Assembly: GCA_965601455.1 (NCBI GenBank) | Contig: OZ271831.1 | Span: forward strand, 992,001 to 1,056,000 | From: JANQEU01 sp965601455 | Lineage (GTDB): Bacteria; Bacteroidota; Bacteroidia; Cytophagales; Cyclobacteriaceae | DNA: 64,000 nt | Direction: 5' to 3' | In this document: positions 8,421 to 16,979 of the stretch, one piece after another | Position numbering within the stretch: the stretch's first letter is position 1 | Layout: the number at the start of each line of letters is the position of its first letter | Position numbers and translations under genes: made by a program | The notes under the pieces: model-generated | Database searches by the model: none | Told to the model about the DNA's origin: nothing | What the model saw: only the letters and a program-made list of their open reading frames with translations

Positions 8421-9390
8421 GTTGATGTTCTTTGTGATGTCTTTTCTTATGGCCATTTCCTGCTCAGGACCGCAGGACATGAGAACACTAAAGCTTGCTC
8501 ATGCGCTTGATCCTTCCCATTCGGTGCATAAAGCCATGTTAAAAATGGCCGAGGAGCTAGATAAACTCTCAAAAGGTAAAATGAAAATGGAGGTTTATCC
8601 GAGTCAGCAATTAGGCACCGAGCGTGAGCTCCTCGAATTGATACAGATTGGAGCAATTGATCTTACGAAGACATCGGCGGCGGTACTGGAGAATTTTTCT
8701 CCACTAATGAAACTACTGAGTATACCCTATCTTTTTTCAAATGACCAACACCTTCTGGACGTATTTCAGGGTCCCATTGGTCGAGAGATTTTAGAAGATG
8801 GCACAAGGTATCATTTGCGGGGTTTATGCTTTTTTGATGCTGGTAAACGCAGTTTCTATACTATCGATCGACGGGTAGAGAAACCTGAAGATCTTGAAGG
8901 CTTAAAAATCAGAGTTCAGAGTAGCCCTTCAGCCATTAAATTGGTTCGAGGCATGGGTGCGGCTGCTACGCCAATCCCTTTCGGGGAATTGTATACTGCT
9001 CTCCAGCAAGGTGTTGTTGATGGTGCGGAAAACAATCCTCCAAGCTTTTATCTCACCCGACACTACGAGGTATGCAATTACTATATTATCGACGAGCATA
9101 CGAGTGTTCCAGACGTTTTGATTGTTTCAGAACACACCTGGAAAAAGCTTACTCTGCAAGAGAGACAATGGTTGCAAGAGGCTACGGTTATTGCTCAAAC
9201 CTATCAATTTGAGTTATGGAAAAAATCAGAGGAAGAAGCAATGGAAGCAGTCAGAAATGCCGGCGTAGAAGTAATCTATCCAAATAAAGAATTGTTTGCC
9301 AGCAAAGTTCAATCGTTATCTGATGATATCATTGAGGGTGAGTATATGAGGACCATCTACAACAGAATATTGGATGCCGGAAAGAATTAA
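8413..9390 (+). CDS. TRAP transporter solute-binding protein (DctP family)
   Basis: Binding component of a tripartite ATP-independent periplasmic transporter, 325 residues. The signal peptide ends in lipobox AISC (Cys17), so it is probably a lipoprotein rather than a free periplasmic protein. Family landmarks are LAHALDPSHSVHKA near the N-terminus, YPSQQLGTERELLELIQIGAID, FDAGKRSFYT, LKIRVQSSPS with the conserved Arg, and ENNPPSFY. Given the neighbours it likely binds hexuronates. The start overlaps uxaC and the end overlaps the DctQ gene by 17 bp, so all are one transcription unit. Confidence 0.93.
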   Translation: MYKLMFFVMSFLMAISCSGPQDMRTLKLAHALDPSHSVHKAMLKMAEELDKLSKGKMKMEVYPSQQLGTERELLELIQIGAIDLTKTSAAVLENFSPLMKLLSIPYLFSNDQHLLDVFQGPIGREILEDGTRYHLRGLCFFDAGKRSFYTIDRRVEKPEDLEGLKIRVQSSPSAIKLVRGMGAAATPIPFGELYTALQQGVVDGAENNPPSFYLTRHYEVCNYYIIDEHTSVPDVLIVSEHTWKKLTLQERQWLQEATVIAQTYQFELWKKSEEEAMEAVRNAGVEVIYPNKELFASKVQSLSDDIIEGEYMRTIYNRILDAGKN

Positions 9391-9832
9391 ATCTGGACTC
9401 GACTGGGCACTAAGCCGGATTTTGGTTGGCATCATGGCTGTTCTGTTGCTTGATGTTGTGTGGCAGGTAATTACCCGTTACGCTTTGGGAGATCCAAGTA
9501 GCTTTACCGATGAGTTAGCCAGGTTCTTACTTATCTGGATAGCATTATTGGGTGCCGCCTATGTCACAGGGCAACGAGGTCACATTGCTATAGATCTCCT
9601 AAGCCAGCAAATGGGGCAGGCAATTAGTCAATGGATTACCTCACTATGTATTATCATTTTTTCGACCTCAGTGATGATTGTTGGTGGAATCCGTTGGGTT
9701 CTTCTCACACTTGAACTGGAACAACGATCGGCAGCTCTTCAGATTCCCCTTGGATACGTATACCTCGTACTTCCGTTAAGTGGTTTTTGCATGCTTTTAT
9801 ATTCGGTCATACAGTTAATTCAGAAGAAATAG
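9374..9832 (+). CDS. TRAP transporter small permease (DctQ family)
   Basis: Small membrane subunit, 152 residues with four predicted helices (about 12-32, 50-68, 86-108, 124-146). It carries the family segment FTDELARFLLIWIALLGAAYV and RGHIAID. It forms the membrane complex with the large permease encoded 1 bp downstream. The ATG at 9374 lies inside the end of the binding-protein gene, typical of coupled translation. Confidence 0.93.
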   Translation: MPERIKSGLDWALSRILVGIMAVLLLDVVWQVITRYALGDPSSFTDELARFLLIWIALLGAAYVTGQRGHIAIDLLSQQMGQAISQWITSLCIIIFSTSVMIVGGIRWVLLTLELEQRSAALQIPLGYVYLVLPLSGFCMLLYSVIQLIQKK

Positions 9833-9833
9833 C

Positions 9834-11123
9834 ATGGAAGCCATTCTCTTGTTGATAACCTTTTTGATTCTGTTAGCTCTTGGAGTTCCAATAGCTTACA
9901 GTCTTGGTTTGTCGGCAATGGTGACCTTGATGTTGTCATTGGATACAGGCATTACGTTGATCACCATTGGACAGCGATTGACAACAGGGTTGGATAGCTT
10001 CACACTACTGGCTATTCCTTTTTTTATTCTAGCTGGGCAGGTGATGAACCGCGGAGGTATTGCGGAGCGTCTGGTGCGATTTGCAAAAGATCTTATGGGA
10101 CATCTGCCGGGTGGATTATCATATGTGAATGTTGTAGCCTGTATGTTGTTTGGAGCAATTTCTGGCAGTGCGGTGGCAGCATTGTCAGCGATAGGTGGCA
10201 TAATGATTAATCGGATGGAAAAGGAAGGGTATCCTCGGGGATTTAGTGCGGCTGTAAATACAACCGCATCGACTACGGGTCTGATCATTCCACCAAGTAA
10301 TGTTTTGATCGTTTATAGTCTGGCCAGTGGTGGAGCATCTGTCGCTGCATTATTCGTTGCCGGATACCTCCCTGGATTACTAATTGGTGCTGGTCTTATG
10401 TTCGTCTGCTTTTCTTTTGCCGTAAGAAAAAAAATGCCCGTATTGGATCGAGTTTCGTTTAAGACCATGCTTCTAAGCTTCGGATCGGCTTTACCCAGCC
10501 TAATGCTTCTTGTTATTGTGATGGGAGGGATTCTGGCCGGAATCTTTACCGCCACCGAAGCGTCAGCTGTAGCGGTGGTCTATACCCTTATCCTGTCTAT
10601 GGGAGTTTATCAGGAATTATCATGGAAACAATTACCCGAGGTTTTATTGGAAACGGTGAAAACTACGGCTGTGGTTCTTTTTCTGGTTGGCACCTCCATC
10701 GCATTAAGTTGGGTATTGTCCTATGAAAATATTCCACAGGATATGAGTGTATTCATGTTATCACTGAGTGACAATAAATTTGTTATCCTGCTCATAATCA
10801 ATATTACTCTTTTGGCTGTGGGTGTTTTTATGGATATAACTCCTGCTGTTCTGATCTTCACTCCAATTTTTCTGCCGGTAGTTGAGAAAATTGGAGTTGA
10901 TCCTGTTCATTTTGGGATCATAATGGTCACCAATTTATGTATTGGCTTGTGTACCCCACCCGTAGGTTCGGTTCTGTTTGTGGGTGTCAGTGTAGCTCAA
11001 ATCAAAATTAGTCAGATATTAAGACCACTACTTCCAATGTTCGTCGCAATGTTGTTGGCCTTAATGGCCATTACATTAATTCCAGGTTTAAGCTTGTGGT
11101 TACCTGAGATTTTTGGATTGTAA
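9834..11123 (+). CDS. TRAP transporter large permease (DctM family)
   Basis: Sodium-coupled importer subunit of 429 residues with about twelve transmembrane segments. Landmarks are the N-terminal GVPIAYSLGLSA, SFTLLAIPFFILAGQVMNRGGIAERL, the GSAVAALSAIGG motif, STTGLIIPPSN, and near the C-terminus FGIIMVTNLCIGLCTPPVG. With the two preceding genes it makes a complete TRAP system; the uronate enzymes upstream suggest glucuronate or galacturonate as substrate. It ends the tightly packed part of the operon. Confidence 0.95.
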   Translation: MEAILLLITFLILLALGVPIAYSLGLSAMVTLMLSLDTGITLITIGQRLTTGLDSFTLLAIPFFILAGQVMNRGGIAERLVRFAKDLMGHLPGGLSYVNVVACMLFGAISGSAVAALSAIGGIMINRMEKEGYPRGFSAAVNTTASTTGLIIPPSNVLIVYSLASGGASVAALFVAGYLPGLLIGAGLMFVCFSFAVRKKMPVLDRVSFKTMLLSFGSALPSLMLLVIVMGGILAGIFTATEASAVAVVYTLILSMGVYQELSWKQLPEVLLETVKTTAVVLFLVGTSIALSWVLSYENIPQDMSVFMLSLSDNKFVILLIINITLLAVGVFMDITPAVLIFTPIFLPVVEKIGVDPVHFGIIMVTNLCIGLCTPPVGSVLFVGVSVAQIKISQILRPLLPMFVAMLLALMAITLIPGLSLWLPEIFGL

Positions 11124-11169
11124 GAGAACCATGGAATTCCATTTACTTTGCAGTTGTTGATCGATTAGA

Positions 11170-11580
11170 ATGAAAAGAAGAGTTTTTATTAAATCATCTG
11201 GAACAGCGTTGGTAGGGACGAGTTTGTTACTTGAAGCTTGTTCAGATGACGGATACGACAGTGATCCTTTGGAGATCGACCTGACAGAAGCCCCATTCAA
11301 TGCTCTTTCTGAACCCAATACATGGGTACTGCACCCTACCGAAAAAATCATACTTGTGAATGACGATGGGACTTTACGGGCATTCAGTTCCATATGTACT
11401 CACCAGAGTTGTTCAGATTTCTGGGTTTTTGGTCAATCGGAAGCTACATGTACCTGTCACGGGAGCAAGTTTGGCCGGAGCGGTCAGGTATTGAATGGGC
11501 CTGCAAAAAAGGACCTTAAGCAACTCGAAGTGTATTCACAATCCAACTCAATTACTGTTTATCAAAAACGAAATTCGTAG
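11170..11580 (+). CDS. Rieske [2Fe-2S] lipoprotein
   Basis: Single-domain electron-transfer protein of 136 residues. The N-terminus MKRRVFIKSSG looks Tat-like and is followed by a lipobox LLEAC (Cys24). The Rieske boxes are CTHQSC (76-81) and CTCHGSKF (94-101): Cys76, His78, Cys94 and His97 would bind the cluster, and Cys81/Cys96 can form the disulfide. Its redox partner is not in view. It lies 46 bp after the TRAP permease and may be read through from it, and its 3' end overlaps the facing barrel gene by 19 bp. Involvement in uronate use is not implied by the sequence. Confidence 0.9.
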   Translation: MKRRVFIKSSGTALVGTSLLLEACSDDGYDSDPLEIDLTEAPFNALSEPNTWVLHPTEKIILVNDDGTLRAFSSICTHQSCSDFWVFGQSEATCTCHGSKFGRSGQVLNGPAKKDLKQLEVYSQSNSITVYQKRNS

Positions 11581-12497
11581 GTGAGATTGAGGACCCAATC
11601 CCGGGTCAGACCATCTGGGTTAGTATCCCTGTCTGTAATCTTGAGACCGTAAAGTACTTTCACCCCACTTACTACATTAAAATTGTAAGTGAAACCGGTG
11701 ATGGCTGTTAGAGCTAGACCTCTTGTATTGAGTTTTCCCGTATTATTCTTTGTTCGAAGTAATCCTGTGTCTTTGGTCACCCTGTAAATGGGTAGCAAGC
11801 CTACATTGAAAGAATAATTTAACCAGCGAAAGTTTCGTTCTACACGCATCATTACATCAATTCCTCTGATAAGTCCAATGCCTACGTCATGCGAATTAAT
11901 ATAGTTTTGACTTGGGTATCTAACCCATTCAGCCCAGGTGAAATCATTTTCATTGGCAGTGAGAGCCTGCTGATAGCCTACGGCAAAAAGCCAGTTTCTT
12001 GAAATCAAAGAAGCCCCGGCAATAATGTCATAACTTCCAAGACTGGTTTGATAGTACATAGGAAGAGTCAGGCCGTTCTCCGCTTTTGCATTAGAATTAT
12101 TAGTTGGGATTTTTCCTCCCAGGGTTGCATTAATATCGAATAAAGAATGACTGTAGACCAGGTAAGTTGCACTAATCGAGATATCACCTATTCCCTGATT
12201 CTCACCAAGGTTTCCGGTTACTCTTTGATAAGGTAGCTTCAGATGCACACCGAAATTCTGAGTAACCCCAAAATCGAAATCAAGGGTATATGCTTGGATA
12301 ACAGGTGAAAGTGTACTCTTACCATAATGGTATTGAACAGCAAGACTTCTTAACTTAAAATCTACCCTCCTATTAAAATTCTGATCCGGACGCATGGCAC
12401 CCATGGTACAAAAACCGGCGTCGCTACAGCCTTGACTGAAACTCGGTATACTCAGAAGAATGCACGAAGCACAAACAAGAATTAGCGAGAGTTTCAA
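11562..12497 (-). CDS. outer-membrane beta-barrel protein (transporter-like)
   Basis: Predicted barrel of 311 residues: signal peptide ending near SFSQG, a Cys-bearing N-terminal motif (CSDAGFCTMG), then repeated amphipathic strands ending in a terminal aromatic (YEFRF), which is typical of barrel insertion signals. It resembles the 'transporter' barrels annotated next to spondin or cytochrome genes; cargo unknown. The start is TTG overlapping the stop of the spondin gene (TTGA, 12494-12497); no nearby ATG would keep the signal peptide, so the coupled TTG is likely genuine. Convergent overlap with the Rieske gene is 19 bp. Confidence 0.75.
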   Translation of the reverse strand: MKLSLILVCASCILLSIPSFSQGCSDAGFCTMGAMRPDQNFNRRVDFKLRSLAVQYHYGKSTLSPVIQAYTLDFDFGVTQNFGVHLKLPYQRVTGNLGENQGIGDISISATYLVYSHSLFDINATLGGKIPTNNSNAKAENGLTLPMYYQTSLGSYDIIAGASLISRNWLFAVGYQQALTANENDFTWAEWVRYPSQNYINSHDVGIGLIRGIDVMMRVERNFRWLNYSFNVGLLPIYRVTKDTGLLRTKNNTGKLNTRGLALTAITGFTYNFNVVSGVKVLYGLKITDRDTNPDGLTRDWVLNLTYEFRF

Positions 12498-13174
12498 TTG
12501 GAAATGGGTTCTACCGTAATTCGAATAGTTTCAAATTTTGAAGGATAGGTAAACCCGTCATTTACCAGTTGAACGTATCCCTCTTCCTCCACACCGGTAC
12601 CTGCAGCTGATTGTCGATAAGGTTGTGAATCACCTTCAAAGGGAGGTTGATTTCGTTCAGTACCCGCATCCCAGAGCCATACCAGACGTGTAAAATCACC
12701 ATCAATTGGATTCCCATCTGGTTTGAAAAGCAATATGCCTTCTTCGTCAAAAGAGTAGAATAGGTCGTTCGATTCAACGAACATCGTAGCGAAGTTAAGC
12801 AGTGATCCATACGGAGCCTCAAACTCAATGCTAACTGATTCTCCGGGATAAAGCGTTGGAAAAGTATCAAGCTGGATAAGTTCATCTTTTTTCTGCAAGT
12901 GCTCAAAAAGGGGTGCTGGATTCCCATCTTCAGCAAGGTCTTCCAGTCCTTTTCCAAAGTCTTGAGAACGAGAAAAGAACAACGGATAGCCGTATGTCTG
13001 AACCAAATAAAGCCCCGAAGAAAGCGGAGTTGCTGTTGAACCTTCAGATAGGTTTTCGATAGTCACTCGAAACTGAGAGGATGTCGTTGGTACTTCGTCA
13101 CACTTAACAAATACCGAGGCAATCAAAAGCCAGGTGAAAGCTGAATGGTAAATCTTTTGCAATGCGGGGTTCAT
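12494..13174 (-). CDS. spondin-domain lipoprotein
   Basis: Exported lipoprotein of 226 residues with a lipobox VFVKC near residue 25. The mature part fits the spondin_N domain found in marine and gliding bacteria: FRVTIENLS, the GLYLVQTYGYPLFF strand, ATMFVESNDLFYSF, and LWDAGTERNQPPFEG. The function in bacteria is unknown; a surface adhesive or matrix role is inference from the eukaryotic family. The ATG at 13174 is preferred over an upstream start at 13198 because a TACCTTTG promoter element lies between them. It is co-transcribed and translationally coupled with the barrel gene. Confidence 0.8.
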   Translation of the reverse strand: MNPALQKIYHSAFTWLLIASVFVKCDEVPTTSSQFRVTIENLSEGSTATPLSSGLYLVQTYGYPLFFSRSQDFGKGLEDLAEDGNPAPLFEHLQKKDELIQLDTFPTLYPGESVSIEFEAPYGSLLNFATMFVESNDLFYSFDEEGILLFKPDGNPIDGDFTRLVWLWDAGTERNQPPFEGDSQPYRQSAAGTGVEEEGYVQLVNDGFTYPSKFETIRITVEPISN

Positions 13175-13182
13175 TTCAAAAA

Positions 13183-13190
13183 CAAAGGTA
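13183..13190 (-). promoter_or_regulatory. -7 promoter element for spondin/barrel operon (TACCTTTG)
   Basis: Exact TAnnTTTG on the minus strand 9 bp before the ATG at 13174. The predicted start near 13177 implies a nearly leaderless mRNA. The -33 region has TTG with a 15-bp spacing, shorter than usual. Confidence 0.45.
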
Positions 13191-13386
13191 GAAAACAATT
13201 ATGTACAACTGTATTCATAGTGTTTAGCATTGGTAAGAACCTATTCTTTGCCATCCAGAAATTAAAGCTATTCATATGAGTTTTTATTTTTTGAATGATT
13301 CGTCAAATACTCAACAGAGAAAGTCAAATAATCGTATAAATAGTCATAAGGCCAACACTTGTTTCACACGTATAATGCATTAACAA

Positions 13387-13623
13387 ATGAACATTTTAAG
13401 AGTATTATTTTCAATGATGGTAGGGGCACTGGCCGGATGGACAGTGGGATACCTTACTGCACCAAGAAGCGGTAAAAGAACTCGTAAACAACTAGCCGAT
13501 GAAGCACTTGAAATAAAAGACGCTTTGGAGGAAGCCGCTAATACAAAATTGGAAGAGGCCAAGACTATGTTGAACAAAGCCATGAGCAAGCCCACTGAAA
13601 AGGACGAGAAGGTAACTACTTAG
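13387..13623 (+). CDS. YtxH domain-containing protein
   Basis: Small protein of 78 residues: a glycine-rich hydrophobic helix (about 4-24) followed by LTAPRSGKRTRKQL, the signature of YtxH-type proteins, and an amphipathic Lys/Glu-rich helical tail (about 35-70). Related Bacillus proteins are linked to general stress responses; in Bacteroidota they are membrane-associated and unstudied. It stands alone with a strong terminator 23 bp after the stop. Confidence 0.8.
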   Translation: MNILRVLFSMMVGALAGWTVGYLTAPRSGKRTRKQLADEALEIKDALEEAANTKLEEAKTMLNKAMSKPTEKDEKVTT

Positions 13624-13645
13624 GGCAAATAGTCATTGGAAGAAT

Positions 13646-13676
13646 AAAAAAGCCGAGCTCTAAGAGTTCGGCTTTT
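13646..13676. terminator. bidirectional intrinsic terminator
   Basis: AAAAAGCCGA (13646-13655, extended by AGCT) pairs with TCGGCTTTTT (13667-13676) with one G-U pair in the extension. It ends the YtxH gene on the plus strand, and on the minus strand it would end any transcript entering from the 13.7-13.8 kb region. Confidence 0.8.
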
Positions 13677-13771
13677 TAGTTGTTTTGAAGAGGGCAACGT
13701 TCAGTTAGTGACTAGTTAGCTGAATCGAAGTCTTTACTCTTTCTAAAGTTGCTTAATAAACTGCTAATAGT

Positions 13772-13832
13772 CCCTTCAAAATGCTTTTATCGAAGGGTAT
13801 TGTCACGAATGAATCGGAATTTGTCACGAATG
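13772..13832. promoter_or_regulatory. LytTR-like tandem direct repeats next to a hairpin
   Basis: TTGTCACGAATG occurs twice, at 13800-13811 and 13821-13832, exactly 21 bp apart (two helical turns), the geometry used by LytTR-family activators. Beside it CCCTTC (13772-13777) pairs with GAAGGG (13792-13797). The gene for a LytTR regulator ends 60 bp away. No protein gene starts here; the rest of the 268-bp convergent gap (13624-13891) holds the terminator and nothing else I recognise. Confidence 0.45.
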
Positions 13833-13891
13833 CTGCATTGTATCCGTCCATTCCAAACTTAGATTCGTCCAATTATTAATTAACAACCAAG

Positions 13892-15451
13892 TTAATTTTG
13901 CCTAACGAAATTGGAGTATGAGCTCTTAAATTCCTCCCGGTAGCTTTTAGAGATAGTAATGTTCTGGTCATTCATCATTAGTACCTCCCGGGCGTTCAGT
14001 TTTCTCACGTTGTCAAGGTTGACGATAAAAGACCGATGTACTCTTGAAAACGAGTGTTTCCTTAAGGAGCTAATAGCGTCTTTCATTGTTTGTCGTACAA
14101 TGATCAGTTGGTTCTGATTTTTCAGGTGATACTTCAGATAATGTCCATAAGATTCGATGTACAAAATGTCCTCGACCTTTATCCTTTCATTATTGATAAA
14201 AACATACTCGGGTCTATCTTCGGTATTCGCGGGTCTTTCATTTCCTGGTTTTCGATTTTCTCCTAACGTTTTGATCAGGGCAAGGGTAAGAAGGATAAAC
14301 TCCAAAAAAAATCCCGTTAAGATGCTGAGCGAATTATCAGAAGTTGCCGATTCCTTAAATAGACCCAGGTCAATCAGGATCGAATAGAATATTCCGAAGA
14401 AAGAACAGGTAATTCCCAATACAAAGAATTGACTTCTAATTGGGAATCGATTTTTCATCCTCCAGGCGATGATGAAAAAGATCGGAAAACTAGCCAATAT
14501 CGAAACGTAGTTTATGGCGGATAGTAAACTGGCAAAGGACTCGAAGACATTTGTCAGAATCGACATCATCATCATGTGAAAACCAAATATGCCCATCAGG
14601 ATATTGAGCATTCTGTTGTAAAAAGGAAGGTTTTCTCTTGTCCTAAAATACTTCTGTACAAATAGCACCAGGCACATCATAGCTCCGGATCCCAGGAAAA
14701 TGAGATTGTAACGGTTAAGAATGGGATAATCGGGAGTTATGTATTGAAAAGTGAGTCCCAGGCTGGTAAAAAGATAGAGAAAGATCGAAAACGAATAGAT
14801 TCCGTAGGCGATCAGAGTTGACCTCTTTAGATATAATCCTGCCAGGATTGTTACAAAAGTTATCAACAACAAAATGCCAAAAAAGGACCCAAAAACAATA
14901 GATTCAATGTCTTTTATTCTTGAAAACTTCTCCGAGGAGTAGACTTTTATTGGAAACCGGGATAGTGTGTTTCTCTTATCATAACCAATCAATAAGGTTT
15001 TTGTCTCCAGACCATCGAACTCCACGGGGAAGATGAAGTTTCTGTAGTCTAAAGGGCGTTGATTAAAAGGAAAAAGATCCCCAGTCTGATACAACATGCT
15101 AGCCTGGTTGTCACTTATTTCATATAATCGAATCTGGTCAGTTCGATTAAAGGCCAGTTCAAAATAGTAATGATGATTAGCCGGATTTTCATTCTTACTT
15201 CGTAAGACGATCCAGAAACCGTCATCCAATACACGTAGGTCTCCTTTTACCGGATTACCGTATACCTGCAGTTCGTTATTGATGATTTTTTCCCAGGCTT
15301 CTTGACCATCCAGGGTGTCAATGGTGTGATAAACTGCCAGTTGCTCATTTACTAACACTGGATCATTCGATGGATCCAAAGCAACCGTCTGCTCTTGAGG
15401 TAGAAAGAGCAATAGCGTAATCATATAGACTATTGAAGCGATGGTTAGCAT
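13892..15451 (-). CDS. 7TMR-DISM membrane regulator with LytTR DNA-binding domain
   Basis: Membrane-bound transcription factor of 519 residues. After an N-terminal helix comes a periplasmic 7TMR-DISMED2-like beta domain (about 30-180, with NHHYYFELAFNRTDQIRLYE), seven transmembrane helices (about 185-395), and a cytoplasmic LytTR domain (about 412-515) with EDILYIESYGHYLKYHL and FSRVHRSFIVNLDNVRKL. It likely senses an envelope ligand and binds DNA directly without a phosphorelay. No histidine kinase partner is adjacent. Two LytTR-like direct repeats lie just beyond its 3' end. The family arrangement is well known in Bacteroidota; the signal and targets are unknown. Confidence 0.9.
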   Translation of the reverse strand: MLTIASIVYMITLLLFLPQEQTVALDPSNDPVLVNEQLAVYHTIDTLDGQEAWEKIINNELQVYGNPVKGDLRVLDDGFWIVLRSKNENPANHHYYFELAFNRTDQIRLYEISDNQASMLYQTGDLFPFNQRPLDYRNFIFPVEFDGLETKTLLIGYDKRNTLSRFPIKVYSSEKFSRIKDIESIVFGSFFGILLLITFVTILAGLYLKRSTLIAYGIYSFSIFLYLFTSLGLTFQYITPDYPILNRYNLIFLGSGAMMCLVLFVQKYFRTRENLPFYNRMLNILMGIFGFHMMMMSILTNVFESFASLLSAINYVSILASFPIFFIIAWRMKNRFPIRSQFFVLGITCSFFGIFYSILIDLGLFKESATSDNSLSILTGFFLEFILLTLALIKTLGENRKPGNERPANTEDRPEYVFINNERIKVEDILYIESYGHYLKYHLKNQNQLIIVRQTMKDAISSLRKHSFSRVHRSFIVNLDNVRKLNAREVLMMNDQNITISKSYREEFKSSYSNFVRQN

Positions 15452-15564
15452 TGGTTGTTAGGTCGAAGAGACTATTACCAGCTAATTAATCCTGAATTAC
15501 CTTCAAATAGTCCTATTCAAAAATAACGCAAATGAAATAAAAGACAACTGTTGGGCAGTAAAGA

Positions 15565-16209
15565 CTAAATATTGGAGAAGACGAGAATATCGCTTATTGG
15601 CAAATGATCCCCTATGTGTTTACCAAATTTGGATTTGAGAAATTTTCCGTTGCGTATAACGAAGTCGGCCGGCAATCGGGATGTATTGCCCTCTTCTTCA
15701 ATAGGCGCATCATCGTAGAATAGATCATTTCCCAACTGAAACTGCTCTTCCAAACCATCGGAACCTGAGGAAATCAAAGTCTTAACTACGTTATCTTCTA
15801 CTTCGTATAAATCATATAGTTTCGATTCAGGGTCAGCGATGATGGGAATAGGAATCTTGTAGTATGAGATATATTTTTCCAGGTCTGATGTTTCCGATTC
15901 AAAAACGATTATTGGAAAAACACCATTAGCCCTTAGCTCATCATAATTTTCCATTAGCTCATGAATACGGTAATTGCATACCGGGCAGCTGGTGTATCTT
16001 AGAAAGGAAAGGTAGACTGTGGTAGTATCTGATACTTGCCACAAATCAAAGCTTGATCCATCGACCATTTGGGAAACGAATTGAGGGGCTTGTTCGCCTG
16101 CTTTCGGGATTTTCTTGATCTCTTGTCTATTGAGCATTAGAAGTCCACTGAGTAGAAGTGTAAGTGAGGAAACTAAAAGTCCGATGAGGATTGACTTGAG
16201 AAAATTCAT
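15565..16209 (-). CDS. membrane-anchored peroxiredoxin/thioredoxin-like protein
   Basis: AhpC/TSA-like thioredoxin-fold protein of 214 residues with one N-terminal helix (about 5-26) that anchors it to the inner membrane facing the periplasm. The active-site motif is CPVC (Cys75, Cys78) in SFLRYTSCPVCNYRI, followed by the fold's PIIVF and PIIADPESKLYDLY strands. The double-Cys site suggests a disulfide reductase or a two-Cys peroxidatic site; which one cannot be told by eye. It is a monocistronic minus-strand gene between the LytTR regulator and an unknown gene. Confidence 0.75.
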   Translation of the reverse strand: MNFLKSILIGLLVSSLTLLLSGLLMLNRQEIKKIPKAGEQAPQFVSQMVDGSSFDLWQVSDTTTVYLSFLRYTSCPVCNYRIHELMENYDELRANGVFPIIVFESETSDLEKYISYYKIPIPIIADPESKLYDLYEVEDNVVKTLISSGSDGLEEQFQLGNDLFYDDAPIEEEGNTSRLPADFVIRNGKFLKSKFGKHIGDHLPISDILVFSNI

Positions 16210-16277
16210 GCTACCTGTTTAGGTAGTAATTAACTCAGGTTTGCATTAATTGTTCTGAAGAAGATATCAGTAGTTTG

Positions 16278-16979
16278 TCATTTGTCATTCATCTTACTTT
16301 TCTTGGGCTTTTCAGGCTTCTCCTCAATAAACTGAAAACCAATTTTGTTGCCAGCTCCCATCAATTGCTCTCTTTCAATCAGATGCTGTAGAGTTATTGA
16401 TTTGATTTTCTCAAGAGGTGGAATAAATAGGTCTTGCTTAATAGCAAGGCTAACCATGTTGAGAACAATCAAGTAGATGTCATTCTCGGTAATCTTATTC
16501 TCTGAAATAGTTTCTCCCAAAAGCTGTACAGGTCGTTCACCCTCAATGAAGAACTTCCCTTCATGGTTTATGATTATTCTGGCAATCAAGTACCCGGGGT
16601 CTTTCAGCCTGTTATGACGGATACTATCTGCCATGAAATTGTAAACATTGATCTGGCCCACATATTTCCGGTTGGGATTTTGTTGAACATAAGCCGTCTT
16701 ATTGTAAAAGTACTCAGGGCCGAATGACACAATATTTGTATGCAAGACGAATACTAGCATGTCCCCGGCGAAAGTAAACCTGAATTCATGATCATGCGGT
16801 TTACTCACTTCCAGGACTATATCCTGATCCTTGTTAACATACTGATCAAGAATTTCCTTACATAATCGCTTAGACTGTTTCTCCAATTGGTCAAATACGG
16901 ACTGAAGTTGTCGATACGTTTGTTGCTTGGTACTTGATTTGGATTTAAGGATGTCAACAAGGTTTTGAAGCTCTCCCAT
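16278..16979 (-). CDS. conserved-looking hypothetical cytosolic protein
   Basis: I do not recognise this 233-residue protein. It has no signal peptide or membrane helix. Residues 1-45 are helical and Lys/Gln-rich with coiled-coil character; the middle alternates beta strands with a charged loop (EVSKPHDHEFRFTFAGDMLVFVLH, shown here in part), and NVYNFMADSIRH and YLIARIIINHEGKFFIEGE look like a compact alpha/beta fold. The C-terminus is a Lys/Pro/Glu tail (EEKPEKPKKSKMNDK). Codon use matches its neighbours. It is probably a lineage-specific Bacteroidota protein. Confidence 0.65.
   Translation of the reverse strand: MGELQNLVDILKSKSSTKQQTYRQLQSVFDQLEKQSKRLCKEILDQYVNKDQDIVLEVSKPHDHEFRFTFAGDMLVFVLHTNIVSFGPEYFYNKTAYVQQNPNRKYVGQINVYNFMADSIRHNRLKDPGYLIARIIINHEGKFFIEGERPVQLLGETISENKITENDIYLIVLNMVSLAIKQDLFIPPLEKIKSITLQHLIEREQLMGAGNKIGFQFIEEKPEKPKKSKMNDK

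Noticed and set aside
12562..12957. 131-residue minus-strand frame inside the spondin gene
   Set aside because: It is an alternative frame of the same strand; the spondin frame has a lipobox, family motifs and a promoter.
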